Shown: piece after piece, positions 36,155 to 44,983 of the stretch | How the letters are laid out: each line of letters starts with the position of its first letter | Position numbering within the stretch: position 1 is the stretch's first letter | Origin: Rhizobium sp. BK418 | GTDB taxonomy: Bacteria > Pseudomonadota > Alphaproteobacteria > Rhizobiales > Rhizobiaceae | DNA length: 64,000 nt | NCBI RefSeq assembly: GCF_004341105.1 | Contig: NZ_SLZK01000001.1 | Coordinates: 372,001 to 436,000 of the forward strand | Reading direction: 5' to 3' | The notes under the pieces: generated by a model | The model's database searches: none | Told to the model about the DNA's origin: nothing | What the model saw: the letters and a program-made list of their open reading frames with translations, nothing else | Position numbers and translations under genes: made by a program

Positions 36155-36286
36155 ATGGTTTACGACTGGGATGGAGCAAGGACGCGGCGCATCAGACTTT
36201 TCAAGATGAGCGCGCTTCTACTCTTGGGAACAGCGGTGGCAGCGGTGCCCCTCTTCTTCTGGGCCTTGCAGTTGCGCGGATACTAA
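36155..36286 (+). CDS. 43-residue single-pass membrane protein
   Basis: A short frame starts MVYDWDGARTRRIRLFKMSA and continues with one hydrophobic segment (LLLLGTAVAAVPLFFWAL, residues 21-38) and ends QLRGY. The positively charged stretch before it predicts an N-in topology. GGAG followed by TAAGGCG lies at good spacing before the ATG at 36155. The stop overlaps the end of the methyltransferase pseudogene on the other strand. The combination of ribosome-binding site, basic flank and clean helix makes it a likely real small protein. The function is unknown. Confidence 0.65.
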   Translation: MVYDWDGARTRRIRLFKMSALLLLGTAVAAVPLFFWALQLRGY

Positions 36287-36590
36287 ACAGATTTGAGGTG
36301 ACTGAGCCGATGCTCACGCGCCAGCAGGTCGCGCTTTCGCTTGAAGCCCCAGCGGTAGCCGGAGGTCGAGCCGTCCTTCTTGATGACGCGGTGACATGGC
36401 ACGAGAATGGCTATCGGGTTTGAAGCAATTGCTTCGGTTACGTCTCGGGCATCGCGCGTGCCCAAATTAGCCGCCAGCGCACCATAATTCGTCGTCTCAC
36501 CCATGGGAATGGTACACAGCATCGACCAGACCTTGGTCTGGTACGGAGTCCCCGTTCAAACGAAAAAGAGGCCCGCACTGGAAGCGCGGA
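36283..36590 (-). pseudogene. Broken Ada/Ogt-type O6-alkylguanine-DNA methyltransferase
   Basis: The C-terminal half is well preserved: YQTKVWSMLCTIPMGETTNY, then the active-site PCHRV and SGYRWGFKRKRDLLARE. The open part now starts at 36522, too late to make a full protein. Just upstream the family sequence continues as PLFRLNG in another frame. The junction is at a run of four Gs (complement of about 36550-36553); removing one G would rejoin LNG with TPYQ. Further upstream a TAG and loss of similarity show the N-terminal part is gone. An intact relative lies at 54297-54860. Confidence 0.8.
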
Positions 36591-36752
36591 CTCTAGTCCG
36601 GAGCGGAAAGTGGACAGCTGCCGCGCATGGAGTCGGCAAGCAGCAAAAGCTGCGGTCAGGCAGACTTGACGTCGATCGGATCGAGCTGGAGCAGAAACGC
36701 CGCGGTGCCGCTGGCCGTGCAACTGCGTAGGCTCAGACGTCCCTGTCTAGCT

Positions 36753-37130
36753 TTAGCGTCGAACAAACCCCGCAGCGGCATTCGCTACCGTTTTTGTCTC
36801 ACGCCATTTATTGAAAGCCCAGCCGGCGAGCAGGCCGAGTGCGGCGCCCATGGCCTTGACGCCCGCATCGTGAAGGCGCGGATGCCGGGTCGGCGACAGA
36901 TATTGCAGATATTCGATCGCCAGGGCGCCGAAGATCAGCAGCACTGCGACTGTTTTCCAGTGCTTCGGATAGGCCAAAGAAAAAGCAAGTCCGGCGGCCA
37001 AGTAAGCCGCGGCCCGATCGATATCGGGTGTCTCTATCGTGTTCGGCCGCAATTCGATCGGCGAAACTGTCACGAACAGGATGAAGGCGAGAAGAAGCCA
37101 CGCCAGCGGCTTTACGATCTTGGGTGTCAT
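36753..37130 (-). CDS. VanZ-like membrane protein
   Basis: This is a protein of about 125 residues with three or four hydrophobic segments. LAWLLLAFILFVTVSPIELR near the N-terminus and FGALAIEYLQYLSPTRHPRL, followed by DAGVKAMGAALGLLAGWA, match the VanZ-like family (polar residues E and D within helices). The start at 37130 fits the family; further in-frame ATGs at 37163 and 37166 exist. No glycopeptide-resistance genes are nearby and a resistance role should not be assumed. Confidence 0.75.
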   Translation of the reverse strand: MTPKIVKPLAWLLLAFILFVTVSPIELRPNTIETPDIDRAAAYLAAGLAFSLAYPKHWKTVAVLLIFGALAIEYLQYLSPTRHPRLHDAGVKAMGAALGLLAGWAFNKWRETKTVANAAAGFVRR

Positions 37131-37316
37131 TAGACGTTCATATTGGCGAATGCTATGTGCCATCAAGTTAAAAGCGGTTCACACCGGCGTAATCTGATGA
37201 CTCGCTTAAGGAAGCCTTTCATCGAGCGAACGACAAAAGGCGCAAACGGGCTTCTTTCCGCTGGCTGGCTGTGTCATAGCGGCGGCTGGATTTTTTTGAA
37301 GAATGGACGAACGCCC

Positions 37317-38567
37317 GTGACGAAACACGATGTCGAAGGCGCCGAAGAGGCGATGCGCAGCCTTTTCCCCGCGACGCCGCTGCAGCTCAATGATCATCTG
37401 TCCGCGCGTTATGGAGCCGATATCTGGCTGAAGCGCGAGGATCTTTCGCCGGTGAGATCCTACAAGATCCGCGGCGCGTTCAATTTCTTCCGCAAGGCGA
37501 TCGCCGAAGGGGCGGGCGACAAGACTTTCGTCTGCGCCTCCGCCGGCAATCACGCGCAGGGTTTTGCCTTCGTCTGCCGCCATTTCGGCGTTCCCGGCGT
37601 CGTTTTCATGCCGGTCACCACACCGCAGCAGAAGATCGACAAGACCCGCATGTTCGGCGCCGGCTTTATCACCATCGAACTCATCGGCGATTTCTTCGAC
37701 CAGTGCTATCAGGCTGCCCGCGATCGCGTCGAGGCAATCGGTGGCGTCATGGTGCCGCCCTTCGACCATGCCGATATCATCGAGGGTCAGGCGACGGTCG
37801 CCGCGGAAATCATGCAGCAACTCCCCGAGGGCGTCGTACCCGATTTGGTCGTGCTGCCAGTCGGCGGCGGCGGTCTTGCTGCCGGTATCACCGGCTTTCT
37901 CGACGGCGTTGTGCTGCAATCCGGCTTCGTCTTTGCCGAGCCAGCCGGCGCGCCGAGCCTGCACCGCAGCCTTGAGGCAGGGCAGGTGGTCACGCTTCCC
38001 AAGGTCGACAATTTCGTCGATGGCGCAGCGGTCGCCCGCATTGGCGACCTGAATTTCGCAGCATTGAAAGACTTTTCGGTCGATCAGGTCAGGCTGATGC
38101 CCGAGAACGCCATCTGCGTCACCATCCAGGAGATGTTGAACGTTGAAGGCGTGGTGTTGGAGCCTGCCGGCGCTCTGTCTCTGACGGCAATCGCCGCGAT
38201 GGATCGCGAGGCCATAAAGGGCAAGACGATCGTTGCAGTCGTCTCGGGCGGCAATTTCGATTTCGAGCGGCTGCCGGACGTCAAGGAAAGGGCCATGCGC
38301 CACGCCGGCTTGAAGAAATACTTCATCCTGCGCCTCGCCCAGCGTCCTGGCGCTCTGCGCGATTTCCTCAATCTTCTTGGACCGCATGACGATATCGCCC
38401 GCTTCGAATATCTCAAGAAATCGGCGCGCAATTTCGGTTCAATCCTGATCGGCATCGAGACGACGACTCCAGAGAATTTCACGACGCTGGTCGCGAATTT
38501 CGAAAGCGCCGGCATGGGCTTCGAGGACATCACCGAAAACGAGATCCTCGCAAATCTGATCATTTGA
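37317..38567 (+). CDS. ilvA: Threonine ammonia-lyase (threonine dehydratase)
   Basis: IlvA deaminates threonine to 2-oxobutanoate, the first step of isoleucine synthesis. The 416-residue protein binds PLP through K50 in SPVRSYKIRGAFN. SAGNHAQGFAF and the glycine-rich phosphate loop LPVGGGGLAAGITGF follow. The last 85 residues (KKYFILRLAQRPGALRDFLN onwards) are an ACT-like regulatory domain, so isoleucine feedback is likely. The start is GTG at 37317, the earliest codon consistent with homologues; the longer frame to 37143 contains non-conserved sequence. The ribosome-binding site is weak. Confidence 0.93.
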   Translation: MTKHDVEGAEEAMRSLFPATPLQLNDHLSARYGADIWLKREDLSPVRSYKIRGAFNFFRKAIAEGAGDKTFVCASAGNHAQGFAFVCRHFGVPGVVFMPVTTPQQKIDKTRMFGAGFITIELIGDFFDQCYQAARDRVEAIGGVMVPPFDHADIIEGQATVAAEIMQQLPEGVVPDLVVLPVGGGGLAAGITGFLDGVVLQSGFVFAEPAGAPSLHRSLEAGQVVTLPKVDNFVDGAAVARIGDLNFAALKDFSVDQVRLMPENAICVTIQEMLNVEGVVLEPAGALSLTAIAAMDREAIKGKTIVAVVSGGNFDFERLPDVKERAMRHAGLKKYFILRLAQRPGALRDFLNLLGPHDDIARFEYLKKSARNFGSILIGIETTTPENFTTLVANFESAGMGFEDITENEILANLII

Positions 38568-38603
38568 CTTTGCGTCAACTGCACTGCGTGCTAAAGGCGG
38601 ATC

Positions 38604-38933
38604 ATGGCTTCGTTCCTTTCAAATATTCTCTCTGTCTTCACCGGGGGCAGCAAATCCTCGAGCGAGGCGGCTGCGGGTCCTTCCGGCGAGCCGCAGCTCT
38701 ATGGCGATTGCACCATCTACGCGGAGCCGCAAAAGGAAGGCGGCCAGTATCGTTTGGCCGGTCGCATTGAAAAGAAAGTTGGCGAGGACGTTTTGGTGCG
38801 CAAGTTCATCCGCGCCGATCTCTTCTCTTCATCCGATGATGCAATCGAATGCACCGTGCGCAAGGCGCAGCAGATTATCGATCAGCATGGTCCATCGCTT
38901 TTCAGCGACGGCGAGAAGCTTCGGCAGGTCTGA
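38604..38933 (+). CDS. HlyU family protein
   Basis: This 109-residue protein matches the HlyU family, named for a Vibrio haemolysin activator but widespread in alphaproteobacteria in an unrelated small form. It has MASFLSNILSVFTGGSKSSS at the start, then YGDCTIYAEPQKEGGQYRLA and KFIRADLFSSSDDAIECTVR. There is no helix-turn-helix or signal peptide. The start codon lies 36 bp after ilvA, so co-transcription is likely. The function is unknown. Confidence 0.8.
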   Translation: MASFLSNILSVFTGGSKSSSEAAAGPSGEPQLYGDCTIYAEPQKEGGQYRLAGRIEKKVGEDVLVRKFIRADLFSSSDDAIECTVRKAQQIIDQHGPSLFSDGEKLRQV

Positions 38934-39170
38934 GGATTAGCCGGACAAGCCCCGTCGGCCTGGCGTTTCCCATTGTTTTTCAAAACTATGACAGCATTTC
39001 CGTGACGGAAACCGCTGGCTTGCTCACCTAATCTTAAAGGATTGTAGCGAAGGTGGCGCCTGCAGGGTTTGCAGGGTGCCGCTTGTGTTTGAGCTTTCCG
39101 GACTATCGACCAGAAGACCCGCCGCGGCGGCTATGGCTCTTTGGCGCGGTCCTGTAGTCGGAGGGCCGTG

Positions 39171-40439
39171 ATGGAGCTCTTCAACGCCGCTCTCTTCATC
39201 GTCCAAGCCGTCGGTTACTTCGTGCTGATGGTCAGCCTCCTGCATTTTCGCCTGCGCCTTGGATTGGGTGTTTTCCTGACGGCGCTCGGCGTCATGCATT
39301 TCATGGAAACTTACCTTGCCGCGGTCTTCTATGTTTCCCTGCCTTTCGGGGATGTCTCGCCGGGGTCTTCGATCTTCTTTTCCGGCAAGCTGATGATGAT
39401 CCTCATGCTCTACCGGCAGGAGGATGCGGCGACGGTCCGTCAGCCGATCTACGGTCTCTTTATCGGCAATCTTCTAACCGTCGGCATTGCCTGGGTACTG
39501 CAGCTTCATCAGCCGCTGGAACTGTCGCCTGGTCATCCGGCAGACGTCAACTTCCTGAAAGATATGGGCTGGCTGATGGTCTGGGGTACGGCAATCCTAT
39601 ACCTCGACTCGCTCGGTATCATCCTGCTCTATGAGAAGCTCGGTGATTACATGCGTCGGCGGGTGGTGCTGCGCTTCATGATTGCAGGCCTCGTACTTCT
39701 GACGTTTGACCAGATCTGCTTCTTCAGTGGCCTCCATTATTTCGTAGGCGTGCCGACGACGGCCTTCTGGGCCGGTTGGAAAGCGAAGATGCTGGCGGTC
39801 TGCCTCTATTCTCTGATGTTTGCGATCTACGAATATCATGTCCGCCGGGACGGCGTTGCTGCCTCGGCCCGCTCGATCGGCGATCTCTTTGGTGATCTGA
39901 CATTCCGAGAGCGCTACAATGATCTTCTGGAACGAACCGGCCGCGATATGCTGACCGGCGTCTATGATCGCAGCCGGATGGAGCTTGAGGCGCCGTTGAT
40001 GGTGCAAGAAGCACTTCGGCAGGGTCAGTATGCGACGGTTCTCATCATCGATGCCGACCATTTCAAAGACGTCAATGACGGCTTCGGCCATCTGCAAGGT
40101 GACGAGGTTCTGAGGGCCATTGCCTCCAGGCTTGGAACGACGCTCCGCTCCAGCGATCGTGTCTTCCGCTTTGGCGGCGAAGAGTTCGTGGCCGTCTGCC
40201 CCGGCACAAACCATGAGGAAGCGCTGCTGCTTGCCGAACGCTTGCGGTGGACGATCGCGACCAGTGTAAAAACACCCAACGATGCGCCGATATCGGTCAG
40301 CATAGGGGTCGCAACCGCCGACGAAGATGGTGAGAGCTTCACGGCGCTGCTTTCGGCAGCGGATGGGCGCCTGTACGAGGCAAAGAAGAGCGGCCGTAAT
40401 CGTGTCGTCGGTCGCTCTGGAGTGGTCAAAGTCAGCTAG
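39171..40439 (+). CDS. Membrane-bound diguanylate cyclase (GGDEF)
   Basis: This 422-residue protein has an N-terminal membrane part of about seven segments (residues 1-220) and a C-terminal GGDEF domain (about 255-415). The active-site motif is GGEEF, consistent with activity. The inhibitory I-site RSSD sits five residues ahead of it (RSSDRVFRFGGEEF), so c-di-GMP feedback is expected. The ATG at 39171 has GGAGGG upstream; the frame to 39141 is an artefact. A PilZ receptor gene lies 4 kb downstream, but the two are not in one operon. Confidence 0.92.
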   Translation: MELFNAALFIVQAVGYFVLMVSLLHFRLRLGLGVFLTALGVMHFMETYLAAVFYVSLPFGDVSPGSSIFFSGKLMMILMLYRQEDAATVRQPIYGLFIGNLLTVGIAWVLQLHQPLELSPGHPADVNFLKDMGWLMVWGTAILYLDSLGIILLYEKLGDYMRRRVVLRFMIAGLVLLTFDQICFFSGLHYFVGVPTTAFWAGWKAKMLAVCLYSLMFAIYEYHVRRDGVAASARSIGDLFGDLTFRERYNDLLERTGRDMLTGVYDRSRMELEAPLMVQEALRQGQYATVLIIDADHFKDVNDGFGHLQGDEVLRAIASRLGTTLRSSDRVFRFGGEEFVAVCPGTNHEEALLLAERLRWTIATSVKTPNDAPISVSIGVATADEDGESFTALLSAADGRLYEAKKSGRNRVVGRSGVVKVS

Positions 40440-40443
40440 CCGC

Positions 40444-40605
40444 GGTCACGCCGCGCGAAAGATCTTGGCGCCGGAGGGCGCGTTCGTCATGCCGCCATCT
40501 ATGATCGGCGCAGTCGGCCTTGCGCGCATTGTCGATGACGAAAAATTCTCCGACGAAATCCTGGAGACGGTTCGTTCCTTCGTCGGTGACTTCGCGGCAA
40601 AATGA
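40444..40605 (+). pseudogene. 3' remnant of an unknown protein gene
   Basis: Directly after the GGDEF stop, a frame reads ARKILAPEGAFVMPPSMIGA and then SDEILETVRSFVGDFAAK to a stop at 40605. It looks strongly coding but has no start codon of its own; upstream it runs into the cyclase gene in a different frame. It appears to be the last 50 or so codons of a lost gene. The neighbouring flavin reductase azoR makes a flavodoxin-fold origin tempting, but I cannot establish the family. Confidence 0.5.
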
Positions 40606-40655
40606 AAGGGCCGGCATTGCGCTGGCCCCTCGAGTGGAACTTTTGAATTTGTCGA

Positions 40656-41270
40656 TTAGGCAGCGAGCGCGAGTTCTTCGACGCGCGACTTGGCAGCGCC
40701 GATCGCCTTTTCAGCTGCTTCCGCACCGAAAGCCAGACCTTCGACATAGATGGTTTCGATATCGGTGATGCCGAGGAAACCGAGAACCGACTTCAGGTAG
40801 GGAACGGCATGGTTCATGCCAGCAGCCGGACCTTCAGAGTAAACACCGCCCGAAGCAAGCACGATGTAGAGCTTCTTGCCGGTGGCCAGCCCAACCGGGC
40901 CGCTCTCCGTGTACTTGAAGGTCAGGCCGGCGCGGGCCACATTATCGATCCAGGTCTTGAGCGACGAATAGATATTGAAGTTGATGAGGCCGGTGCCGAT
41001 GACGATGCTGTCGGATGCCAGGAGTTCGCTGACCAGTTCGTCGGAGGTCCTGACGGCGGCGGCTTCCTGGGCAGTGCGGGCTTCCGGCGGCTTACGGATG
41101 GCGGCGGTGAACAGGTCATCGATATGCGGCAGCGGATTTGCGGCGAGGTCGCGGCGAACGATGACGCTGCCCGGGTTCTGGCTCTTGAGTTTGTCGGCCA
41201 GTTCGGCAGCGATCTGAGTGGAAAGAGATTCCGACCGTGGGCTGGACGTCAGAAGAAGAATGGAAGACAT
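40656..41270 (-). CDS. azoR: FMN-dependent NADH-azoreductase
   Basis: This 204-residue flavodoxin-fold enzyme reduces quinones and azo compounds with NADH. It begins SSILLLTSSPRSESLSTQIA, the FMN phosphate loop. GTGLINFNIYSSLKTWIDNV and KKLYIVLASGGVYSEGPAAG are the other family blocks. The ATG at 41270 begins the protein; a longer frame reaching 41948 is a shadow. It is divergent from a LysR-type gene, which probably activates it in response to an electrophile or quinone. A GC-rich hairpin lies just after the stop on -. Confidence 0.93.
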   Translation of the reverse strand: MSSILLLTSSPRSESLSTQIAAELADKLKSQNPGSVIVRRDLAANPLPHIDDLFTAAIRKPPEARTAQEAAAVRTSDELVSELLASDSIVIGTGLINFNIYSSLKTWIDNVARAGLTFKYTESGPVGLATGKKLYIVLASGGVYSEGPAAGMNHAVPYLKSVLGFLGITDIETIYVEGLAFGAEAAEKAIGAAKSRVEELALAA

Positions 41271-41379
41271 GATTGAATTTCCTCTCGAATTGGGTTTCAG
41301 CGGCCGCTTGGGAGCGGCAAACCGCTGTGTTCGAGAGAACAAATAAGGCTGGCGTGATATCGAAAAAACTGGGATAATG

Positions 41380-41396
41380 TCGATCGAAACTATCGA
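41380..41396. promoter_or_regulatory. T-N11-A dyad between azoR and the LysR gene
   Basis: TCGAT (41380-41384) and ATCGA (41392-41396) form an inverted repeat with a 7-bp centre, giving the T-N11-A core of LysR-type binding sites. It lies 16 bp before the lysR start in a 141-bp divergent spacer. A longer-range pair CTCTCGAA/TTCGAGAG (41282-41289 with 41330-41337) is also present. Confidence 0.55.
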
Positions 41397-41411
41397 TGTA
41401 TTGGATGGAAG

Positions 41412-42380
41412 ATGCTTCCCAACCCGACACTGGATCAATTGCAGGTTTTCCTGATGGTCGCCGAAACCGGCAGCTTTTCGGCGGCATCGCGCGTGCTGAA
41501 TCGCGCACAGTCGGTCATCAGCTATACGATCGCCAATCTGGAAGCCCAGCTCGAAGTGACGCTCTTCGAGCGTTCCGGCGCCCGCCAGCCGAAACTGACG
41601 GATGCCGGCAAGGCGATGCTGGAGGATGCCCGCCGGCTGATGGCTGACCTCGAAGTCATGCGCGCCCGCGTGAAGAGCATGAAGCAGGGGCTGGAAGCCG
41701 AGCTTTCTCTGGCGACCAGCACCATGGTGCCTGCCAATGCCGTCATGATGGTGTTGCGCGAATTTCGCGAAAAATTCCCGGGTGTTGCGCTGAACCTGAA
41801 TGTCGGTGAGCTTGGCATGGTCATGGACATGGTCATGAACGACAAGGCCGATATCGGGATCGGCGGCGCGTTGCTGCGACAGGACGATTCGCTCATTGCC
41901 GAAAAGATCGGCTACTCGTTCATGGTGCCCGTGGTGGCCCCCGATCATCCGCTGGCGAGTATCGGCCGCCCGCTGATGCTCGCCGATGTGCGCGAAGAGA
42001 TCCAGCTTGTGGTTTCGGATGCTTCAGGTCTGACCAACGGCAGGGATTTCAATGTCCTGTCTTATAGGACATGGCGCGTCAGCGATATAGCGACCAAGCA
42101 TCAGCTCATCAAGGGTGGTCTCGGTTGGGGCGGCCTGCCGGTTGCGGTCGTTGGAGACGACATCATGAAGGGCAATCTGGTTGCCCTCAAGCTTGATGCC
42201 TACGAGCAGGGCGAATATCCGATCTACGCCATGCGCAAGGCCGCCAATCCCCCAGGCCCTGCCGGCCAATGGCTGATCGAGGCCTTCCGTCGCCGGCTTG
42301 CCATGTGCCCAAGCCATGGCGAAATGATCAACATGCTTGGTATCGACGGGGTGCACGCGATGCCGGAGGCTGCCGAATAG
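41412..42380 (+). CDS. LysR family transcriptional regulator (azoR neighbour)
   Basis: This is a 322-residue LysR regulator. The winged helix covers about residues 5-65 (TLDQLQVFLMVAETGSFSAA and AQSVISYTIANLEAQLEVTL). The effector domain runs from about 95 to 300. Unusually, the C-terminus continues about 20 residues past the fold (CPSHGEMINMLGIDGVHAMP). It is divergent from azoR and likely controls it and itself. The effector is not known. A bidirectional terminator separates it from cpdB. Confidence 0.93.
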   Translation: MLPNPTLDQLQVFLMVAETGSFSAASRVLNRAQSVISYTIANLEAQLEVTLFERSGARQPKLTDAGKAMLEDARRLMADLEVMRARVKSMKQGLEAELSLATSTMVPANAVMMVLREFREKFPGVALNLNVGELGMVMDMVMNDKADIGIGGALLRQDDSLIAEKIGYSFMVPVVAPDHPLASIGRPLMLADVREEIQLVVSDASGLTNGRDFNVLSYRTWRVSDIATKHQLIKGGLGWGGLPVAVVGDDIMKGNLVALKLDAYEQGEYPIYAMRKAANPPGPAGQWLIEAFRRRLAMCPSHGEMINMLGIDGVHAMPEAAE

Positions 42381-42419
42381 GGTCGCTTCGCCGGCTTTAG
42401 CGTTCGACAGATGGAAATG

Positions 42420-42450
42420 GAGCGCGGTTTCAGCCGAAGCCGCGCTCTTT
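42420..42450. terminator. Terminator between the LysR gene and cpdB
   Basis: GAGCGCGG (42420-42427) pairs with CCGCGCTC (42440-42447), with a further inner TTC/GAA. A TTT run follows on +. As both flanking genes end here it may act in both directions. Confidence 0.75.
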
Positions 42451-42454
42451 CTGA

Positions 42455-44443
42455 TTAGAGAACCAGCCTGAACTTCGCAAAACCTTCGGCACCTTCGCCG
42501 GCATCCTCTATCTTCACGCTCTTGACGTCGGCGAGGTACTGCTTGGCCTTGGGGCTGCTTTCGAACATGACGGTCGTACCGGGCAGGGGCTTGAAGGTCC
42601 AGTTGCCATCGGCAGAGGGATTGATCGTGCCCTGATCATGAACATAGCGGACGATGACATCGCGGTTGGTATCGGGTGCCTGAAAGATCACCTTGTCGGA
42701 GGCGATTTCCGGGAAGTTGCCGCCACCGCCGGCGCGGTAGTTGTTGGAGACGACGACGAATTTCTGCGCCGAATCGATCGGCTTGCCCTCGAAGGCGAGG
42801 CTCTGGATGCGGTTCGCGTTCGGATTGACCGCCTTGCCTGACGAATCATATTTCGCCGGCTGCGACAGGTCGATCTGATAGGTCACGCCATCGATCACAT
42901 CGAAATTGTAGGACGGGAAATCATTGTTCAGGAGGGCTGCGTCCTTCGAGCCGGGTTCGATGTGATTGAACATGCCGGCCGACATTTCCAGCCACTCCTT
43001 CACCTGCGCGCCGGTAATGGCGACGGCCTGAACCGTGTTCGGATAGAGATAGAGGTCGGCGACATTCTTGATGGCGATATCGCCGGCGGGAACATCCGTA
43101 TAATAGTCTGCACCGCCGCGGCCGCCGGCCTTGAACGGCGCTGCCGCCGACAGAACCGGCAAATCCTTGAACTGCGTATCGGCAAGCATCTGCTTGATGT
43201 ACCAGGTCTGAGCCTGTGAAACGATCTGCACCGAGGGGTCGTCGGCGACCAGGGCAAAATAGGAATAGAGCGGTGCCGAGGTCTTGCCGACAGGCGTGCG
43301 GACATAGGCGAGTGTTGCCTCATGCTCGGCCTTGGCGGCGGCGACGACTTCCTTCTTGTCGGCAACATCGGCAACGACCTTCTTCTTGTCGTCGCGGTGG
43401 TAGATCGGCCGTGCTTCGGAGGTGAAGTCGACGATCTTCCAGCTGTTGCCGTCCTTCTCCAGCAGAAGATCGATCAGGCCGAGATGCGAGCCCCAGAAGC
43501 CAGCCATGACGGCGGGCTTGCCGTGCAGCGTGCCCTTGACCGGATCGGCATTGGCAATGCCATCCCAGGTCTTCGGACCGGGGAAGACGAGATGCTGGTG
43601 TCCGGTGAAGATCGCATCGATCCCCTCGACGGCGGCAAGGTGCAGCGAGGCATTTTCCATCTTCTCGGACGGGCCGGAGCCATCGATGCCAGAATGCGAA
43701 AGTGCGATGACGATATCGGCGCCGGCTTCCTTCATGGCCGGCACCCAGGCCTTGGCCGCCTCGACGATATCGCGGGTCTGCGCCTTGCCTTCGAGGTTCT
43801 TGATATCCCACAGCATGATCTGCGGCGGCACGAAACCGATGAAGCCGATCTTGACCGGGCTTTCATTGCCGGCGCCATCCTTGATCTGCTTTTCGACGAT
43901 GATGTAGGGCTTGAAGAACAGGTCGTCCTGCCTCGGATTGGAGGCGAGCTGGCCCTTGGTCAGGTTGGCGCAGACGAAGGGGAAGTTCGCGCCGTTCAGC
44001 ACCTTGAACATGAAGTCCAGGCCGTAATTGAATTCGTGGTTTCCGAGCGTGCCGACGGTATAACCGAGCGTGTTCATCGCCTTGACGACCGGATGGACGT
44101 CGCCGTCCTTCATGCCGTGCTGATAGGCCATGTAATCGCCCATCGGATTGCCCTGCAGCACGTCGCCATTGTCGATCAGCAGCGAGTTGATCGCTTCCGC
44201 GCGAATCGTGTCGATGATCGTTGCCGTACGCGACAGGCCCATCGTGTCGTTCGGTTTGTCGGCATAATAGTCATAAGGGAAGACGTTGACGTGAATGTCG
44301 GTCGTCTCCATCAGCCGCAAATGTGCCTGGTTGGCAGCAGCGCGGGCGCTGAACGGGTGCAGCAGAACAAGAGCGGAAGTGGCGGCGAGTCCGCCGAGCA
44401 GAGAACGGCGGCTCATTGCAGGCACATCGAAAATGGAAGACAT
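42455..44443 (-). CDS. cpdB: Bifunctional 2',3'-cyclic-nucleotide 2'-phosphodiesterase/3'-nucleotidase
   Basis: CpdB-type periplasmic enzymes hydrolyse 2',3'-cyclic nucleotides and 3'-nucleotides for scavenging. The 662-residue precursor has a Tat-like signal (MSRRSLLGGLAATSALVLLH, residues 10-29). Metallophosphoesterase metal ligands are seen in TTDIHVN, DNGDVLQG, LGNHEFNYG and TGHQHLVFPG. The C-terminal 5'-nucleotidase domain (about 390-620) has NNYRAGGGGNFPE. AAAGGAG precedes the ATG at 44443. The family signal in E. coli is Sec-type, so the twin-arginine pattern is worth noting. Confidence 0.94.
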   Translation of the reverse strand: MSSIFDVPAMSRRSLLGGLAATSALVLLHPFSARAAANQAHLRLMETTDIHVNVFPYDYYADKPNDTMGLSRTATIIDTIRAEAINSLLIDNGDVLQGNPMGDYMAYQHGMKDGDVHPVVKAMNTLGYTVGTLGNHEFNYGLDFMFKVLNGANFPFVCANLTKGQLASNPRQDDLFFKPYIIVEKQIKDGAGNESPVKIGFIGFVPPQIMLWDIKNLEGKAQTRDIVEAAKAWVPAMKEAGADIVIALSHSGIDGSGPSEKMENASLHLAAVEGIDAIFTGHQHLVFPGPKTWDGIANADPVKGTLHGKPAVMAGFWGSHLGLIDLLLEKDGNSWKIVDFTSEARPIYHRDDKKKVVADVADKKEVVAAAKAEHEATLAYVRTPVGKTSAPLYSYFALVADDPSVQIVSQAQTWYIKQMLADTQFKDLPVLSAAAPFKAGGRGGADYYTDVPAGDIAIKNVADLYLYPNTVQAVAITGAQVKEWLEMSAGMFNHIEPGSKDAALLNNDFPSYNFDVIDGVTYQIDLSQPAKYDSSGKAVNPNANRIQSLAFEGKPIDSAQKFVVVSNNYRAGGGGNFPEIASDKVIFQAPDTNRDVIVRYVHDQGTINPSADGNWTFKPLPGTTVMFESSPKAKQYLADVKSVKIEDAGEGAEGFAKFRLVL

Positions 44444-44567
44444 GGAAACACTCCTTTGGACATCATGCATCATCCGGTTCGATGAACTTAGAACGATCGG
44501 CAAAGGAGTACATCGCGAAAATGACAGAAGAGCAACGGTGCCGCGAAAGCTGCACCGTTTGAGAGCC

Positions 44568-44897
44568 TTAGCGGACGCGCGGCACGTCGCGATGGAAGAA
44601 GCGGAAGTAGGAGGCTACGAGCGCACGTGCATTGGAATTGACGTCGAACTGAATGCCGACGCGGCCATTATGCGTCCAGCGGATGACGCCTTCGAGCAGG
44701 CCGAGATTCTCGGCTTCGATGCGCACCTTGCTGCCCGAGGCCGCATAAAGCGGCGCTTTGACCTCGAGTGCCGCACCGGTTGCGGAAATATCGAGGATGC
44801 GGGCATCCACTTGGTTGTTCAGATAACGGATCTTGCCGAAAACACGGCAGCTCCTTCGGTCGGCCTTCCGGGCAATGATCTTGAGATTGCGTGTCAT
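44568..44897 (-). CDS. PilZ domain protein
   Basis: This 109-residue single-domain PilZ protein is a candidate c-di-GMP receptor. The N-terminal arginine motif appears as ARKADRRSCR, and the second motif as LDISATGAALE (D/N-x-S-x-x-G). Both are needed for ligand binding and both look intact. The C-terminal strand has IRWTHNGRVGIQF. It lies alone between cpdB and a transporter gene. Its target process cannot be told from context. Confidence 0.88.
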   Translation of the reverse strand: MTRNLKIIARKADRRSCRVFGKIRYLNNQVDARILDISATGAALEVKAPLYAASGSKVRIEAENLGLLEGVIRWTHNGRVGIQFDVNSNARALVASYFRFFHRDVPRVR

Positions 44898-44983
44898 GCT
44901 TATCCCTGTGACGAATTCGGGAAAAGCATAGGAGCGGAAGATTGAGATGCCTTTAGGCGCTTACTTAAAATTGCTGCGAAAAC

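Noticed and set aside
36656-36781. 41-codon - frame overlapping the end of the VanZ gene
   Set aside because: Overlap of 29 bp, rare codons and no ribosome-binding site; likely chance.
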